Shown here one piece after another: positions 31,222-41,442 of a DNA stretch of 64,000 nt (within the stretch, counting starts at the first letter, position 1; each line of letters starts with the position of its first letter). Source of the stretch: an uncultured Methylococcales bacterium. Its GTDB lineage: Bacteria; Pseudomonadota; Gammaproteobacteria; Methylococcales; Methylomonadaceae. The DNA lies in contig CAJVZC010000003.1 in assembly GCA_913019935.1 (NCBI GenBank), forward strand, positions 1-64,000, given 5' to 3'. The notes under the pieces are model-generated. The model saw only the letters and a list, made by a program, of their open reading frames with translations, was not told the DNA's origin and searched no databases. The position numbers were made by a program, and so were the translations under genes.

Positions 31222-32106
31222 ATGTCCGCTCCCACTCCAGCATTTACGGAATCAGCCGCAACACGACTCCGCCAACTACTAGAACAACCTGAATTACTGG
31301 CAATCCCCGGTTGCCACGATGCTCTTTCTGCAAAACTGTGCGAACAAGCCGGATTTAGCAGTGCTTTTATGAGTGGATTTGCCGTTTCAGCGAGCCGACT
31401 AGGCCTACCAGACACCGGCCTCATTTCTTACGGAGAAATGCTTAATCAAGGACAAAACATCTGCAATGCTGTTTCCATTCCCATCTGGGGTGACGGAGAC
31501 ACTGGATTTGGCAATGCCATCAATATCAAACGAACGGTCCAAGGCTATGCTCAAGCCGGTCTTGCCTGCATCATGCTAGAAGATCAGGTCGCGCCCAAAC
31601 GTTGCGGCCATACCCAAGGAAAATCCGTTGTCAGCCGCGATGAAGCGGCTATGCGGATTCAAGCGGCTGTAGATGCACGAAACGAAGGGGCAGACATTCT
31701 CATTATGGCCCGAACCGATGCCCGAGCCACTCACGGACTTGAGGAAGCCATTATCCGAACTCAAATCTTCCACGAAATCGGCGCAGACATTAATTTTCTA
31801 GAGGCCCCCGAAAGCCTTCAAGAAATGCAGCAATACTGTCAATCTACACCCGGCTATAAACTAGCCAACCTGATTGAACACGGTAAAACCCCTCTCCTTA
31901 GCCACACCGAATTACACCGGATGGGCTACAAGATTGCCGTCTATCCCCTCACCCTACTAAACAACTCTATTCAGGCTATGCAGCACGCCTTAATCGCCTT
32001 AAAAAACGGCCACCCACCACCGGCCGGGCTCAACTTTAACGAACTGACAGAAACGGTTGGTTTTAACGCTTATTATCAGGACGAAGAAAAATATAAAACC
32101 GATTGA
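31222..32106 (+). CDS. isocitrate lyase/PEP mutase superfamily protein
   Basis: IPIWGDGDTGFGNAINIKRTVQGYAQAGLACIMLEDQVAPKRCGH, ILIMARTDARATHG. Confidence 0.88.
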   Translation: MSAPTPAFTESAATRLRQLLEQPELLAIPGCHDALSAKLCEQAGFSSAFMSGFAVSASRLGLPDTGLISYGEMLNQGQNICNAVSIPIWGDGDTGFGNAINIKRTVQGYAQAGLACIMLEDQVAPKRCGHTQGKSVVSRDEAAMRIQAAVDARNEGADILIMARTDARATHGLEEAIIRTQIFHEIGADINFLEAPESLQEMQQYCQSTPGYKLANLIEHGKTPLLSHTELHRMGYKIAVYPLTLLNNSIQAMQHALIALKNGHPPPAGLNFNELTETVGFNAYYQDEEKYKTD

Positions 32107-32109
32107 AAA

Positions 32110-32925
32110 CTACGCCTCCCACTCAACCTCATACCCTGAAAATTTACGGATATTGATAACACCGGTATCTAAAATCAAATACTGCCCCTTGATCCCCTCC
32201 AGCTTTCCAGAAACTTCAGCCTGCTTATCTAGATTAAATGACTTTACTTTCTCCGGATACACTGCCACCGGGAAATGAATATCCACGACCGCCTCCGTTT
32301 CAAGGTACTCAATAGCCTCTTGATCATACGATGCCACTAACGCCGCCAATTCTTCCTGACAATCTAGAACCAACTGATCACGCACCACCCGCAAATCCTC
32401 ATCGCCCACCTGATTTTTCAACATCCGCTGCCAATTAGTTCTATCCTTAACGTGTTTCGCCAAAATAACCTCGATTAGACCCGATAAATGCCGCGATTTT
32501 ACTTTGAAAATTGGCAAAGCCTGGACAGCCCCTTGGTCAATCCAACGCGTAGGAATTTGTGATCCGCGTGTAATGCCTACCTTAACACCCGATGTCTTAG
32601 CCAAATAGACAAAATGAGACTGCATACAAAACGCCTCTCCCCACTCAGGCTCTCGACAAGTCCCTTGGTCAAAGTGACATTGCTCTGGCTTCATAATGCA
32701 CATATCACACCGAGCTAACGATATAAAACAAGGATAGCAATGACCTTGGCTAAAGCTTTTCTTTGTCTGACGCCCACAATGTACACAAAAAATCTTACCG
32801 GTATGACGTAAAACAATAGACCGCCCAATCAAAGCATTCAAGTTAACGCGCTCATCTGTCAACGGCAATTGATAACCAACAGTCTCACCCAAATCAACAA
32901 TCATCTTTCTTAACTGTCCTAACAT
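32110..32925 (-). CDS. DUF2797 domain-containing protein
   Basis: FCVHCGRQTKKSFSQGHCYPCFISLARCDMCIMKPEQCHFDQGTCREPEWGE Cys-rich cluster, VYLAKTSGVKVGITRGSQIPTRWIDQGA. Confidence 0.8.
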   Translation of the reverse strand: MLGQLRKMIVDLGETVGYQLPLTDERVNLNALIGRSIVLRHTGKIFCVHCGRQTKKSFSQGHCYPCFISLARCDMCIMKPEQCHFDQGTCREPEWGEAFCMQSHFVYLAKTSGVKVGITRGSQIPTRWIDQGAVQALPIFKVKSRHLSGLIEVILAKHVKDRTNWQRMLKNQVGDEDLRVVRDQLVLDCQEELAALVASYDQEAIEYLETEAVVDIHFPVAVYPEKVKSFNLDKQAEVSGKLEGIKGQYLILDTGVINIRKFSGYEVEWEA

Positions 32926-33070
32926 ACACCCTCTAAAATACTTAATAACTCAAAATAAACACCACTGCACCACTAGATAAATACTAACAATGTCTTAAAA
33001 AACAAGCTATTCTTTAACCAACTAACCCTGTCGTGTTTTTTAAATACAATTTAAACATTAAGGAATCCAT

Positions 33071-33637
33071 ATGCCCTTATACAACGTTTCTGCGGGTAAG
33101 AACACACCACATGATATCAACGTCATTATCGAAATACCCGCACAAGGAAATCCCGTTAAATACGAAGTTGATAAAAAATCTGCCGCTTTATTTGTCGACC
33201 GCTTCATGGGCACGGCCATGCAATACCCCAGTAACTACGGCTACATCCCCCAAACATTATCCAGCGATGGCGATCCCGTTGATGTTCTGGTGGTCACACC
33301 CGTACCACTCTTATCCCGGTGCATCATTCGCTGTCGGCCGGTTGGCCTGCTTGATGTGACTGACGAAGCGGGGCCAGACCCCAAAATACTCGCTGTTCCG
33401 ATAAAAAAACTAACCTCTTTTTATGACCATATCGACGAGTACCAAGATTTCCCCGACGCCTCTTTAACCACCATCGCTCATTTCTTTGAGCATTACAAAG
33501 ATCTAGAAGAAAATAAATGGGTGCAAGTCAAGGGATGGCTAAGCAAAAAACACGCCTATGATGAAATAACAAAATCGATTACCCGCTATCAAATTAACCA
33601 ACAAAATCGCCGCGAATTAGACCGAAGATCACCTTAA
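33071..33637 (+). CDS. ppa: inorganic diphosphatase
   Basis: [59 protein letters not shown]. Confidence 0.95.
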   Translation: MPLYNVSAGKNTPHDINVIIEIPAQGNPVKYEVDKKSAALFVDRFMGTAMQYPSNYGYIPQTLSSDGDPVDVLVVTPVPLLSRCIIRCRPVGLLDVTDEAGPDPKILAVPIKKLTSFYDHIDEYQDFPDASLTTIAHFFEHYKDLEENKWVQVKGWLSKKHAYDEITKSITRYQINQQNRRELDRRSP

Positions 33638-33641
33638 CAAT

Positions 33642-34274
33642 ATGCCCTACCTTTTCAGTGAAGCCCGCATACTTGTCTTCAGTAAAGCCCCCATACCAGG
33701 ACAGGTGAAAACCCGACTCTGCCCCCCGCTAACCGCTCAAGCAGCAACTCAGGTACACCAACAACTAACCACCGAAACCTTAACGATGGCCTGTACAGAA
33801 GCCATTTGCCCAGTTCAGCTTTGGTGCAGCCCATCACCTACACACATTTTTTTTAAAACACTGGAAAAAAGATTCCCTATTACCCTAAAAAAACAATCAG
33901 GCACTCATTTAGGGGAAAGAATGCATCATGCCTTCAAAACAGCTCTTCAGTCTGCACAACACGTCATCCTGATCGGGTCGGATTCACCGTCGCTATCACC
34001 TAAGATTTTAAAAAACGCTATTACGGCACTCCAGAACAATTACGATATTACTCTAGCACCAGCAATAGATGGCGGCTATACGTTAATCGGACTCAACCAA
34101 CCACAGAAACTGCTCTTTAAGGACATTAATTGGGGGAAAGAAGACGTTCTAAACACAACACTTAAGCGCATCAAGACCTTGTCGCTTAACTACTACGAAC
34201 TACCTCTACAATGGGATGTTGACACCCCTGAAGACCTAACACGCTATCAAACACTGAATACACGCCCTACTTAA
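33642..34274 (+). CDS. TIGR04282-type glycosyltransferase (DUF2064)
   Basis: [67 protein letters not shown]. Confidence 0.88.
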   Translation: MPYLFSEARILVFSKAPIPGQVKTRLCPPLTAQAATQVHQQLTTETLTMACTEAICPVQLWCSPSPTHIFFKTLEKRFPITLKKQSGTHLGERMHHAFKTALQSAQHVILIGSDSPSLSPKILKNAITALQNNYDITLAPAIDGGYTLIGLNQPQKLLFKDINWGKEDVLNTTLKRIKTLSLNYYELPLQWDVDTPEDLTRYQTLNTRPT

Positions 34275-34651
34275 GCGGCTTGCACTGGGATAGCGTGTCC
34301 ACAACGAACCACTTCATTGGCATCGTTAAAATAAATTAATTTGGGCTTAAAAGACTCTAATTCTTGTGCTTCTAGCGCAGCATAAGCGCAAATTATCACT
34401 AAATCACCCTTACTGGCTAATCTCGCTGCCGCCCCGTTCACAGAAATAATACCAGAACCATCCTCTGCCCGAATGGCATAGGTCGTAAAGCGCTCACCAT
34501 TATTAATATTATAAATGTGAATTTGCTCATACTCGCGGATTCCGGCCAACTCGAGAAATTTGCCGTCTATTGCACAAGACCCTTCATAATCAAGCTCTGA
34601 ATGAGTAACACTCGCTCGATGTAGTTTTGCTTTGAGCATTGTTGTTTGCAT
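34271..34651 (-). CDS. panD: aspartate 1-decarboxylase
   Basis: [25 protein letters not shown] (pyruvoyl-forming GS), [30 protein letters not shown]. Confidence 0.96.
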   Translation of the reverse strand: MQTTMLKAKLHRASVTHSELDYEGSCAIDGKFLELAGIREYEQIHIYNINNGERFTTYAIRAEDGSGIISVNGAAARLASKGDLVIICAYAALEAQELESFKPKLIYFNDANEVVRCGHAIPVQAA

Positions 34652-34737
34652 AAGTAAAATATTTATATCTTTAATAACAGAACATTATGCCTCAACATAA
34701 ATAAATGCACAACAAAAAAGCCCCGCCTCAAGCTACT

Positions 34738-35595
34738 TTAAAGGTCACTCCGCAGCACCTGAATATTATCAATTAAACGCGTTTGACCCAATACCGCCGC
34801 CACAAGGATCACCCATACTTGATTGTCGCTGGCAGCCGGAAGTAATGTATCAGCACTACAAATTGAGAAAAAATCAACTTTAAACCCTGCCCGCTCAAGT
34901 GAACTCATCTGCTCTTTTTCTAAAGCATCCCAATCCCTGCGGCCATTGTTTATTTGACCCTCCGCCTTAACTAAAGATTGATACAATAACGGCGCAATCT
35001 GACGCTCCAAACCACTTAAATAGGCATTTCTAGAACTTAAAGCCAACCCATCGCTCTCACGAACAGTTGGTACCCCTACCACTTGCACCGGAAAATTTAA
35101 CTCCACAATCATTCGACGTATAATCAACAATTGTTGAAAATCCTTCTCCCCCAAAAATAATTGGTGCGGCTGCACAATATTAAGCAACTTACAAACGACT
35201 GTCGCAACCCCTGAAAAATGTCCTGGCCTAGACAGACCACAATGACGCCCCGAAAGATCACCAACATCCACGACGGTACTCGCCCCAGAGGAATAAACAA
35301 CTGAATCCGTCGGCAAAAACAGCAAATCAACCCCTAAATGCTCCAGTTTTTGCCGATCTTCATCCTCAGTTCGCGGGTAAGCACTCAAGTCTTCATTCGG
35401 GCCAAATTGCAAGGGATTAACAAAAATACTCACAACGACCTTATCGGCACTGTTTTGCGCTTGCTCGACTAAATGCAAATGTCCCGCATGGAGATTACCC
35501 ATTGTCGGCACAAAGGCTACTTTTCTACCCTTAAAACGCCATTGATCGATACATTGGCGTACAGAATCAATATCCCTAGAGACTTTAACCTTCAT
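34738..35595 (-). CDS. panC: pantothenate synthetase
   Basis: VAFVPTMGNLHAGHLHLVEQA, VSIFVNPLQFGPNEDLSAYPRT, LFLGEKDFQQL, LSSRNAYLS. Confidence 0.96.
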   Translation of the reverse strand: MKVKVSRDIDSVRQCIDQWRFKGRKVAFVPTMGNLHAGHLHLVEQAQNSADKVVVSIFVNPLQFGPNEDLSAYPRTEDEDRQKLEHLGVDLLFLPTDSVVYSSGASTVVDVGDLSGRHCGLSRPGHFSGVATVVCKLLNIVQPHQLFLGEKDFQQLLIIRRMIVELNFPVQVVGVPTVRESDGLALSSRNAYLSGLERQIAPLLYQSLVKAEGQINNGRRDWDALEKEQMSSLERAGFKVDFFSICSADTLLPAASDNQVWVILVAAVLGQTRLIDNIQVLRSDL

Positions 35596-36410
35596 CAGAA
35601 ACCATGTTCTAGTGACGGAAACTCCTGCGCTTTAACTTCTTTAACGAACGCCCCAACAGCGGCCTGAATAGTGCTCGATTCGGCCATATAGTTCTTTGAA
35701 AAACGCGGGCGCTTTCCAACACTAATATCTAAAATATCATATAAAACAAGAACTTGACCATCACAATGACCGCCCGCACCAATCCCAATAATAGGAATAC
35801 TCAAAGCCTGACTCAGGCGCTCCGTCAACACACTGGGTACACATTCTAAAACCAATAAACTAATACCTGCCTGCTCAAGCGCAACAGCCTCCTCAATAAT
35901 TTTATCAGCAGCCACCACGCTTTTCCCTTGCACCGCATAACGCCCCAATTGATTTATCGACTGTGGCAACAGCCCCAAATGACCACAAACAGGAACCCCC
36001 TCTGCGACTAAAGCGGAAACAATCTCCGGTTTCGATCCCTCTATCTTCACCATTTGGGCGCCGCTCTCGCGTAGTAATCGCGCCGCATTATGTAACGCCA
36101 AATCAATGCTCGCACAACTCATAAACGGCAAGTCAGCAAGCACTAAAGCTCTCTTATTCGTTTTGACAACACATCGGGTGTGATAAACCATGTCATCCAT
36201 AGAGACTGCTAACGTGCTACTACTCCCTTGTACAACCATACCCAGAGAGTCACCCACCAAAATTACATCAACACCTGCCTCATCAACCAATTGCCCAAAA
36301 CTAGCATCATAAGCGGTTAAACACGCGATCTTCTCGCCACGCGCCTTCATATTAATCAAATCCAAAACGGATAACAGCCCTTCTCGAGCGGCCACTGGGT
36401 ATAACGTCAT
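35595..36410 (-). CDS. panB: 3-methyl-2-oxobutanoate hydroxymethyltransferase
   Basis: ACLTAYDASFGQLVDEAGVDVILVGDSLGMVVQG, VCGHLGLLPQSI, GIGAGGHCDGQVLVLYDIL. Start set at ATG 36410 rather than 36464 (overlap with folK). Confidence 0.96.
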   Translation of the reverse strand: MTLYPVAAREGLLSVLDLINMKARGEKIACLTAYDASFGQLVDEAGVDVILVGDSLGMVVQGSSSTLAVSMDDMVYHTRCVVKTNKRALVLADLPFMSCASIDLALHNAARLLRESGAQMVKIEGSKPEIVSALVAEGVPVCGHLGLLPQSINQLGRYAVQGKSVVAADKIIEEAVALEQAGISLLVLECVPSVLTERLSQALSIPIIGIGAGGHCDGQVLVLYDILDISVGKRPRFSKNYMAESSTIQAAVGAFVKEVKAQEFPSLEHGF

Positions 36411-36430
36411 AATATATTTTCTTTCATTTT

Positions 36431-36934
36431 TTAAGTCATTTTGACCAGCCCAGACAATGGGCAATCTAAAGCCAACTGCGCTATCGACCCCAATCCCGGC
36501 ACTTGCGCTGTGTCATCAATCTCCACCAAAGGGTAAATAACAAAAGCGCGCTCAGCAAGACCCGGATGCGGCACAACCAAATCCGGCACCCGAATACACT
36601 GTTCACCAAACAATAATAAATCAAGGTCTAGGGTTCTTGGCCCCCAACGCTCGCCCGTCCGCAATCGGCCCTGAACATTCTCGATCTTCTGTAAAGCACG
36701 CAATAAAATCAGCGCGGGCAAGCCCGTAACCACTTTTATCACTGCATTAGTATAATCAGGTTGATTGCTGGGCCCCATCGGCGGACTACGGTAAAGCGAC
36801 GAAAAAGCAACCTCTTCCACCTTGTCAAGAGCATTGATCGCACTACGCGCCTGCTCAATTTGCATAACAGGATCAGCTAAATTGCTCCCCAACCCAACAA
36901 ATGCAACGGTTTTTTCTTCACGGCAATCCATCAA
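36431..36934 (-). CDS. folK: 2-amino-4-hydroxy-6-hydroxymethyldihydropteridine diphosphokinase
   Basis: VGLGSNLADPVMQIEQA, RTGERWGPRTLDLDLLLFG, VPHPGLAERAFVIYPL. Confidence 0.96.
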   Translation of the reverse strand: MMDCREEKTVAFVGLGSNLADPVMQIEQARSAINALDKVEEVAFSSLYRSPPMGPSNQPDYTNAVIKVVTGLPALILLRALQKIENVQGRLRTGERWGPRTLDLDLLLFGEQCIRVPDLVVPHPGLAERAFVIYPLVEIDDTAQVPGLGSIAQLALDCPLSGLVKMT

Positions 36935-38190
36935 GAGATCACAACGCGCTTATCTCGTGTTGTTGTTTTTCGTCGCCGACCTCTTTTCTTTACGCCCTGC
37001 ACCGACCGAACCATTTCTTTTTTGCGCTCATTATCAGCCTCCTGAAAATCAGTCCACCACTGCGCCAACTCTGGATCCGCATTACCGGTATCTGCTCTAA
37101 GCACTAAAAAATCATAAGCTGCTCGAAAACGCGGATGCGCTAAAATACGAAAAGCACGCGCTCCTCCTCGTTGCTCAAAACGTGGCTGCAAGCCCCAGAC
37201 CTCTCGCATAGATAGACCGACTCTTTTAGGAAAAGCAGTATACTTCACCTGAAACGCGATCACTTCATTACCGGCCTCCTGAAAGGCTAAAAACACATTC
37301 ATGCCTTCCTGTACTTTTATCGCCACCAAACTTTGTACGGCATCCCACAAAAAAGCCGCTAATAAAAAATAAGGCGTTACCGGTTTTCCTTCTGCTATCC
37401 GTGAATCGGTATTGGCTAATGCTTGAAGCAATAATGCACGAGGATAATCACCTTTAGACTGCCTCAAGCGCTTATCTGTATCGGGGAAAAGAACTGCAAA
37501 TAAACGATAATTTTCCAATAATTCAAAAACCCTAACCGCTGCCCCAGATAAAAATAATTTCAAAATCTCATCATAAAGACGCGCTGACGGAACATCTTGC
37601 AGTAATTCAGCCATCCCACCAATAGCGCCCGCACTATCAGAATCTAACTGAAAATCTAACTTGGCTGAAAACCTAACAGCCCGCAACATTCTCACTGGAT
37701 CCTCGCGGTAACGCACTGCAGAATCGCCAATTAAACGTAAAACACCCTGCTGGTGATCGTTATACCCATCAACGTAGTCAATAATTGAAAAGTCACGAAT
37801 ATTGTAATATAACGCGTTGACCGTAAAATCTCGACGCCACACATCCTCTTCAATCGTTCCATAAACATTATCACGCAACAAACGCCCATTTTCGTGAACC
37901 CGCTCGGTCCCTGATTCGTCATGCGCTGATCCTCTGAACGTAGCTACTTCAATAATTTCACGACCAAAATGGACATGCGCCAACCTAAATCGTCGCCCAA
38001 TTAATCTGCAATTACGAAAAACAGCCTTGACCTGCTCAGGACTCGCATCGGTTACCACATCAAAATCTTTCGGCTCAAGTCCTAGCAACAAATCCCTAAC
38101 ACAACCCCCAACAAGATAGGACTGGTAACCATTGCTTTTAAGCCGATAAAGCACCTTAAGCGCATTAGCACTAATTTGCGCTCTCGACAC
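36931..38190 (-). CDS. pcnB: poly(A) polymerase I
   Basis: SYLVGGCVRDLLLGLEPKDFDVVTDASPEQVKAVFRNCRLIGRRFRLAHVHFG, WRRDFTVNALYYN, basic C-terminus KKRGRRRK. Confidence 0.94.
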   Translation of the reverse strand: MSRAQISANALKVLYRLKSNGYQSYLVGGCVRDLLLGLEPKDFDVVTDASPEQVKAVFRNCRLIGRRFRLAHVHFGREIIEVATFRGSAHDESGTERVHENGRLLRDNVYGTIEEDVWRRDFTVNALYYNIRDFSIIDYVDGYNDHQQGVLRLIGDSAVRYREDPVRMLRAVRFSAKLDFQLDSDSAGAIGGMAELLQDVPSARLYDEILKLFLSGAAVRVFELLENYRLFAVLFPDTDKRLRQSKGDYPRALLLQALANTDSRIAEGKPVTPYFLLAAFLWDAVQSLVAIKVQEGMNVFLAFQEAGNEVIAFQVKYTAFPKRVGLSMREVWGLQPRFEQRGGARAFRILAHPRFRAAYDFLVLRADTGNADPELAQWWTDFQEADNERKKEMVRSVQGVKKRGRRRKTTTRDKRVVIS

Positions 38191-38370
38191 CGTATGTGCT
38201 GATCGTGGGTAAACGACAAAACCTGGCTCAGAATCAGAGAGCTCTGACGGCGAAACAAGTTTTTTTATAAAATCAAAAATAGACCTTTCCCTATAAATTA
38301 AATTCTTGGCAACATTCTACCAGTTAGATAAATTTTCGTACAAATATCACTGAATTAAAAACCAAAAACC

Positions 38371-38386
38371 TTGACCTTTTGGTCAA
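38371..38386. promoter_or_regulatory. perfect palindrome, candidate operator/hairpin upstream of a small membrane protein gene
   Basis: TTGACC TTTT GGTCAA; followed 11 bp later by CTATC A GATAG (38398-38408). Confidence 0.35.
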
Positions 38387-38442
38387 TTTATTATTAGCTA
38401 TCAGATAGGTATACATGACATTCAACCGAGGGGACTTTAACT

Positions 38443-38685
38443 ATGACAACAAAATCATTACCTGATCTTAAAAGCATTACCGCTATTTTTAACTCCGTTC
38501 AAGATATTTTAATGAACAAGGTAGTCAAAACATTACTGGAGACACCACTTTTAGCTAGCCTATTTGTTACCGACTTTGCCATTTTACTTTTTCTTCGCCC
38601 CCCCGTCCTCTTTTCACTCATCATGTTAGGTGGGCTGGTCGGTCTGGCAATGTACTTCGGCCAAAAACTGGCTTTATTCAAATAA
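38443..38685 (+). CDS. small hydrophobic membrane protein of unknown function
   Basis: 80 aa, two hydrophobic segments (LLASLFVTDFAILLFL; VLFSLIMLGGLVGLAMYF); purine-rich GAGGGGAC about 10 bp upstream of ATG. Confidence 0.6.
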   Translation: MTTKSLPDLKSITAIFNSVQDILMNKVVKTLLETPLLASLFVTDFAILLFLRPPVLFSLIMLGGLVGLAMYFGQKLALFK

Positions 38686-38713
38686 ACAAACTCACAGAAT
38701 ATTCGCAGAAACC

Positions 38714-39148
38714 ATGCCAATCAAACAAAAAAATACCCCTGATCACCCAGGGTTTTTCCGCCGTTTATCTGCCATTTTCTACGATATATTCCTCTTAGTA
38801 GCCTTATTGTTTATTTTTACAGCAATTGCCTTACCGTTTAATGATGGCGAAGCGATTACCCCTAGCCCTTTATATCTTGGATACCTTATCAGCATCTGCT
38901 TTTTATTTTTTGGCTGGTTCTGGACTCATGGTGGACAAACACTAGGTCTACGCGCATGGAAGCTACAAATCTTAACGACATCCGGGCAACCCCTAAGTTG
39001 GAGAAATGCTTTTTCCAGATTCATCTGGGCAACTCTTTCTTGGGGATTATTCGGACTGGGTTTTATTTGGATTTTATTCGACAAAGAAAAAAAGTCCTTA
39101 CATGACAGGCTTTCTGGCACCCAAGCTTTTATTACCTCTGAGGATTAA
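38714..39148 (+). CDS. RDD family protein
   Basis: FFRRLSAIFYDIFLLVALLFIF, GQTLGLRAWKLQI, FDKEKKSLHDRLSGT. Start set at ATG 38714 rather than 38630. Confidence 0.9.
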   Translation: MPIKQKNTPDHPGFFRRLSAIFYDIFLLVALLFIFTAIALPFNDGEAITPSPLYLGYLISICFLFFGWFWTHGGQTLGLRAWKLQILTTSGQPLSWRNAFSRFIWATLSWGLFGLGFIWILFDKEKKSLHDRLSGTQAFITSED

Positions 39149-39161
39149 TAATACCGCCCAT

Positions 39162-40229
39162 TCATCGCAATGATGAAACGATTACACTAGCCACAGCCAG
39201 AATAGTTAAACTCGGCAAAATACCCATTAACATCGGATCAAAACCATAGACCAAGCCCATATAACCAACCACTTTGTTAAAAAGATGGAACCCAACGCCC
39301 AATATCGTACCCACGAGAATCCTAAAACCAATACTCGTCACCCGATTTACTTTTACCACAAAAGGAACGGCTATTAAAATCATCACCACAATGACAACTG
39401 GGCTCGTTAAACGATTCCAAAAAGCTAACTCCAACACATCGGCTTTCTGGTCATTTTTCTTTAAAAACTGTATGTAATGAAACAAGTTAACAGAAGAAAG
39501 TGTCTCAGGCTTGACCAAAACAATATCTAAAAACCGCTGAGTTATTGCAAAAGGCCAGACTTTTTCTTCCGATTGAGTTAACAGCACTTTCTCAAGATCA
39601 ACCTGAACCGCAGAAACACCTCGAGCCAACCATTCATTTTCCTTTACAAAAGTTGCCTCATCCATAAATGAAAAAGCTTTTAAACGACGCTGCTCATCTA
39701 ATTCATAAACCAGTAACTGTCCTAAATCACCTTCACCATTGAACTTTCTGACATTAATGAAGTTTTTTCCATCCCGTAACCAGAAACCATTCTCACTTTT
39801 GGTCATCAAGTCATTATTTTGCGCCTCAGAACGCATGGTTTTAGCTTCAACCATCGCATCGGGAACAATAAATTCACTCACGCTTGTGGCCAGTATAACG
39901 ACCACTAAACCTGCGCACATAACCGCTTTAACAATACCCGAAAGAGACAGTGATGCGGCTTGCATAGCCACTAACTCATGGTTATTCGCCATTGTACCCA
40001 AAGCAACCAAACTCCCTAACAGGGCTGCCGATGGGGTTAAAACATAAAAAACCGACGGGGTTGTTAAGAGCAAATAATAAACAATCTGCTCAAGACCGTA
40101 ATCCCCTTTTCCGAGATCCCCCAATTCATCCGCAAAAGTAAATAAATTATAAAAAGTCAGTAAAATTAAAATCGCAACAAAATAAGCCTTTAAGACCTCT
40201 AAAGCAATGTAACGCGTCAACACAGTCAT
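39162..40229 (-). CDS. lptG: LPS export ABC transporter permease LptG
   Basis: LTRYIALEVLKAYFVAILIL ... VLTPSAALLGSLVALGTMANNHELVAMQAASLS; next to lptF and divergent from pepA. Confidence 0.93.
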   Translation of the reverse strand: MTVLTRYIALEVLKAYFVAILILLTFYNLFTFADELGDLGKGDYGLEQIVYYLLLTTPSVFYVLTPSAALLGSLVALGTMANNHELVAMQAASLSLSGIVKAVMCAGLVVVILATSVSEFIVPDAMVEAKTMRSEAQNNDLMTKSENGFWLRDGKNFINVRKFNGEGDLGQLLVYELDEQRRLKAFSFMDEATFVKENEWLARGVSAVQVDLEKVLLTQSEEKVWPFAITQRFLDIVLVKPETLSSVNLFHYIQFLKKNDQKADVLELAFWNRLTSPVVIVVMILIAVPFVVKVNRVTSIGFRILVGTILGVGFHLFNKVVGYMGLVYGFDPMLMGILPSLTILAVASVIVSSLR

Positions 40230-41353
40230 TTAGCAAACCTTTGTCTATAAAGCAGCTTTATCCATGGCAACCCAAAAAATCGAAGCATTAATACCACCCA
40301 CACACCCATCATGAGAACATACACCCACATAAAACTAACCCAAAATGGCAGCACGCCTTTCAATAACCAGCCCTGACTAAAGTGCTGTAAATTCGCATAA
40401 CTAAAATAAATCAAGAATGCGACCGTGACATTACCGTAAACACCTCCACGCGGCGTTAATTGTGCTAACGGAACAGCTAAAAGCCCTAACATCAAAATAC
40501 CCAGAGGAATAGTAAGTCGTCGCTGTATTTCAGCGCCATTACGCAACGAAGAACCCAACCATAACTCGGTTATAGACAAGGCTTCAATAGGATAACTGGG
40601 TAATTTCTTTTCCTTATGAAGCAACAATCCATACTTGTCAAAACGCTCTATCACAACATCTACTTGGCCAGGTTTTCCACTGACTCTTTCGGCATCTTGC
40701 AATACAATATAACGCCCACCCGGCAGATCTTCGAGCTGGCCATATTCTGCGTTAATAACTTCAATATCTTTAGTTTTTTTATTGGTTGCAAAAATATTAT
40801 GCATCCTATTATTTTCATCAATATCTTCAATGAAAAAGTTCAAATCACCGTGCTGACGAAAACTGCCTGAAATCAATCCTCTCAATTCAAACTGCTGTTG
40901 ATCTTGGTGTTGTATTTCAACTATATTGGATTCTGCCCAAGGAATGGCCCATAACGACAAGCACAAACTCACAAGACTTACGGGTAATAAAAAAATAGCC
41001 ATAGATTGATAAATACGCGCTACCCCTGCACCCCCAGAGGCAATAGCATCTATCTCATGATCACGATACATCCGCCCCAAAACAACTAAAACAGCAATAA
41101 AAATTGCCGCCGGTAAAAAATTAATACCAATCCCTAACGCCTTATAACCAACAATTTGCATCACTGCCTCGCTAGAAACCTGACCTTCGACGGCCTGACG
41201 CAAAACTTTTGAGAACTTTTGACCCACTAAAATAACAACAATAACGAATAAAACAGATAATGCCGTTTTAAACAATTCCCACGCAATCATTTTATCAAGC
41301 ACCATAAACCAACGCTGGCGCCTAGACTTAGCAAACGAATTTATTTTCTGCAT
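40226..41353 (-). CDS. lptF: LPS export ABC transporter permease LptF
   Basis: VLDKMIAWELFKTALSVLFVIVVILVGQKFSKVLRQAVEGQVSSEAVMQIV; start set at ATG 41353 with AAGAGAGAG upstream (41305 also possible). Confidence 0.92.
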   Translation of the reverse strand: MQKINSFAKSRRQRWFMVLDKMIAWELFKTALSVLFVIVVILVGQKFSKVLRQAVEGQVSSEAVMQIVGYKALGIGINFLPAAIFIAVLVVLGRMYRDHEIDAIASGGAGVARIYQSMAIFLLPVSLVSLCLSLWAIPWAESNIVEIQHQDQQQFELRGLISGSFRQHGDLNFFIEDIDENNRMHNIFATNKKTKDIEVINAEYGQLEDLPGGRYIVLQDAERVSGKPGQVDVVIERFDKYGLLLHKEKKLPSYPIEALSITELWLGSSLRNGAEIQRRLTIPLGILMLGLLAVPLAQLTPRGGVYGNVTVAFLIYFSYANLQHFSQGWLLKGVLPFWVSFMWVYVLMMGVWVVLMLRFFGLPWIKLLYRQRFAK

Positions 41354-41442
41354 CTCTCTCTTAAAAAAAACTGTTATAAGGTATATTATACGCCGGTGTA
41401 GCGCAGCTACACACACTGCCTAAAAACAATTTTGGAAAAATC

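Noticed and set aside
34714-34737. GC-rich AAAAAAGCCCCGCC stretch downstream of panC as a rho-independent terminator
   Set aside because: The minus strand shows a T6 tract, but the paired stem is only 3 bp plus G.U pairs and overlaps the panC end; too weak to call.
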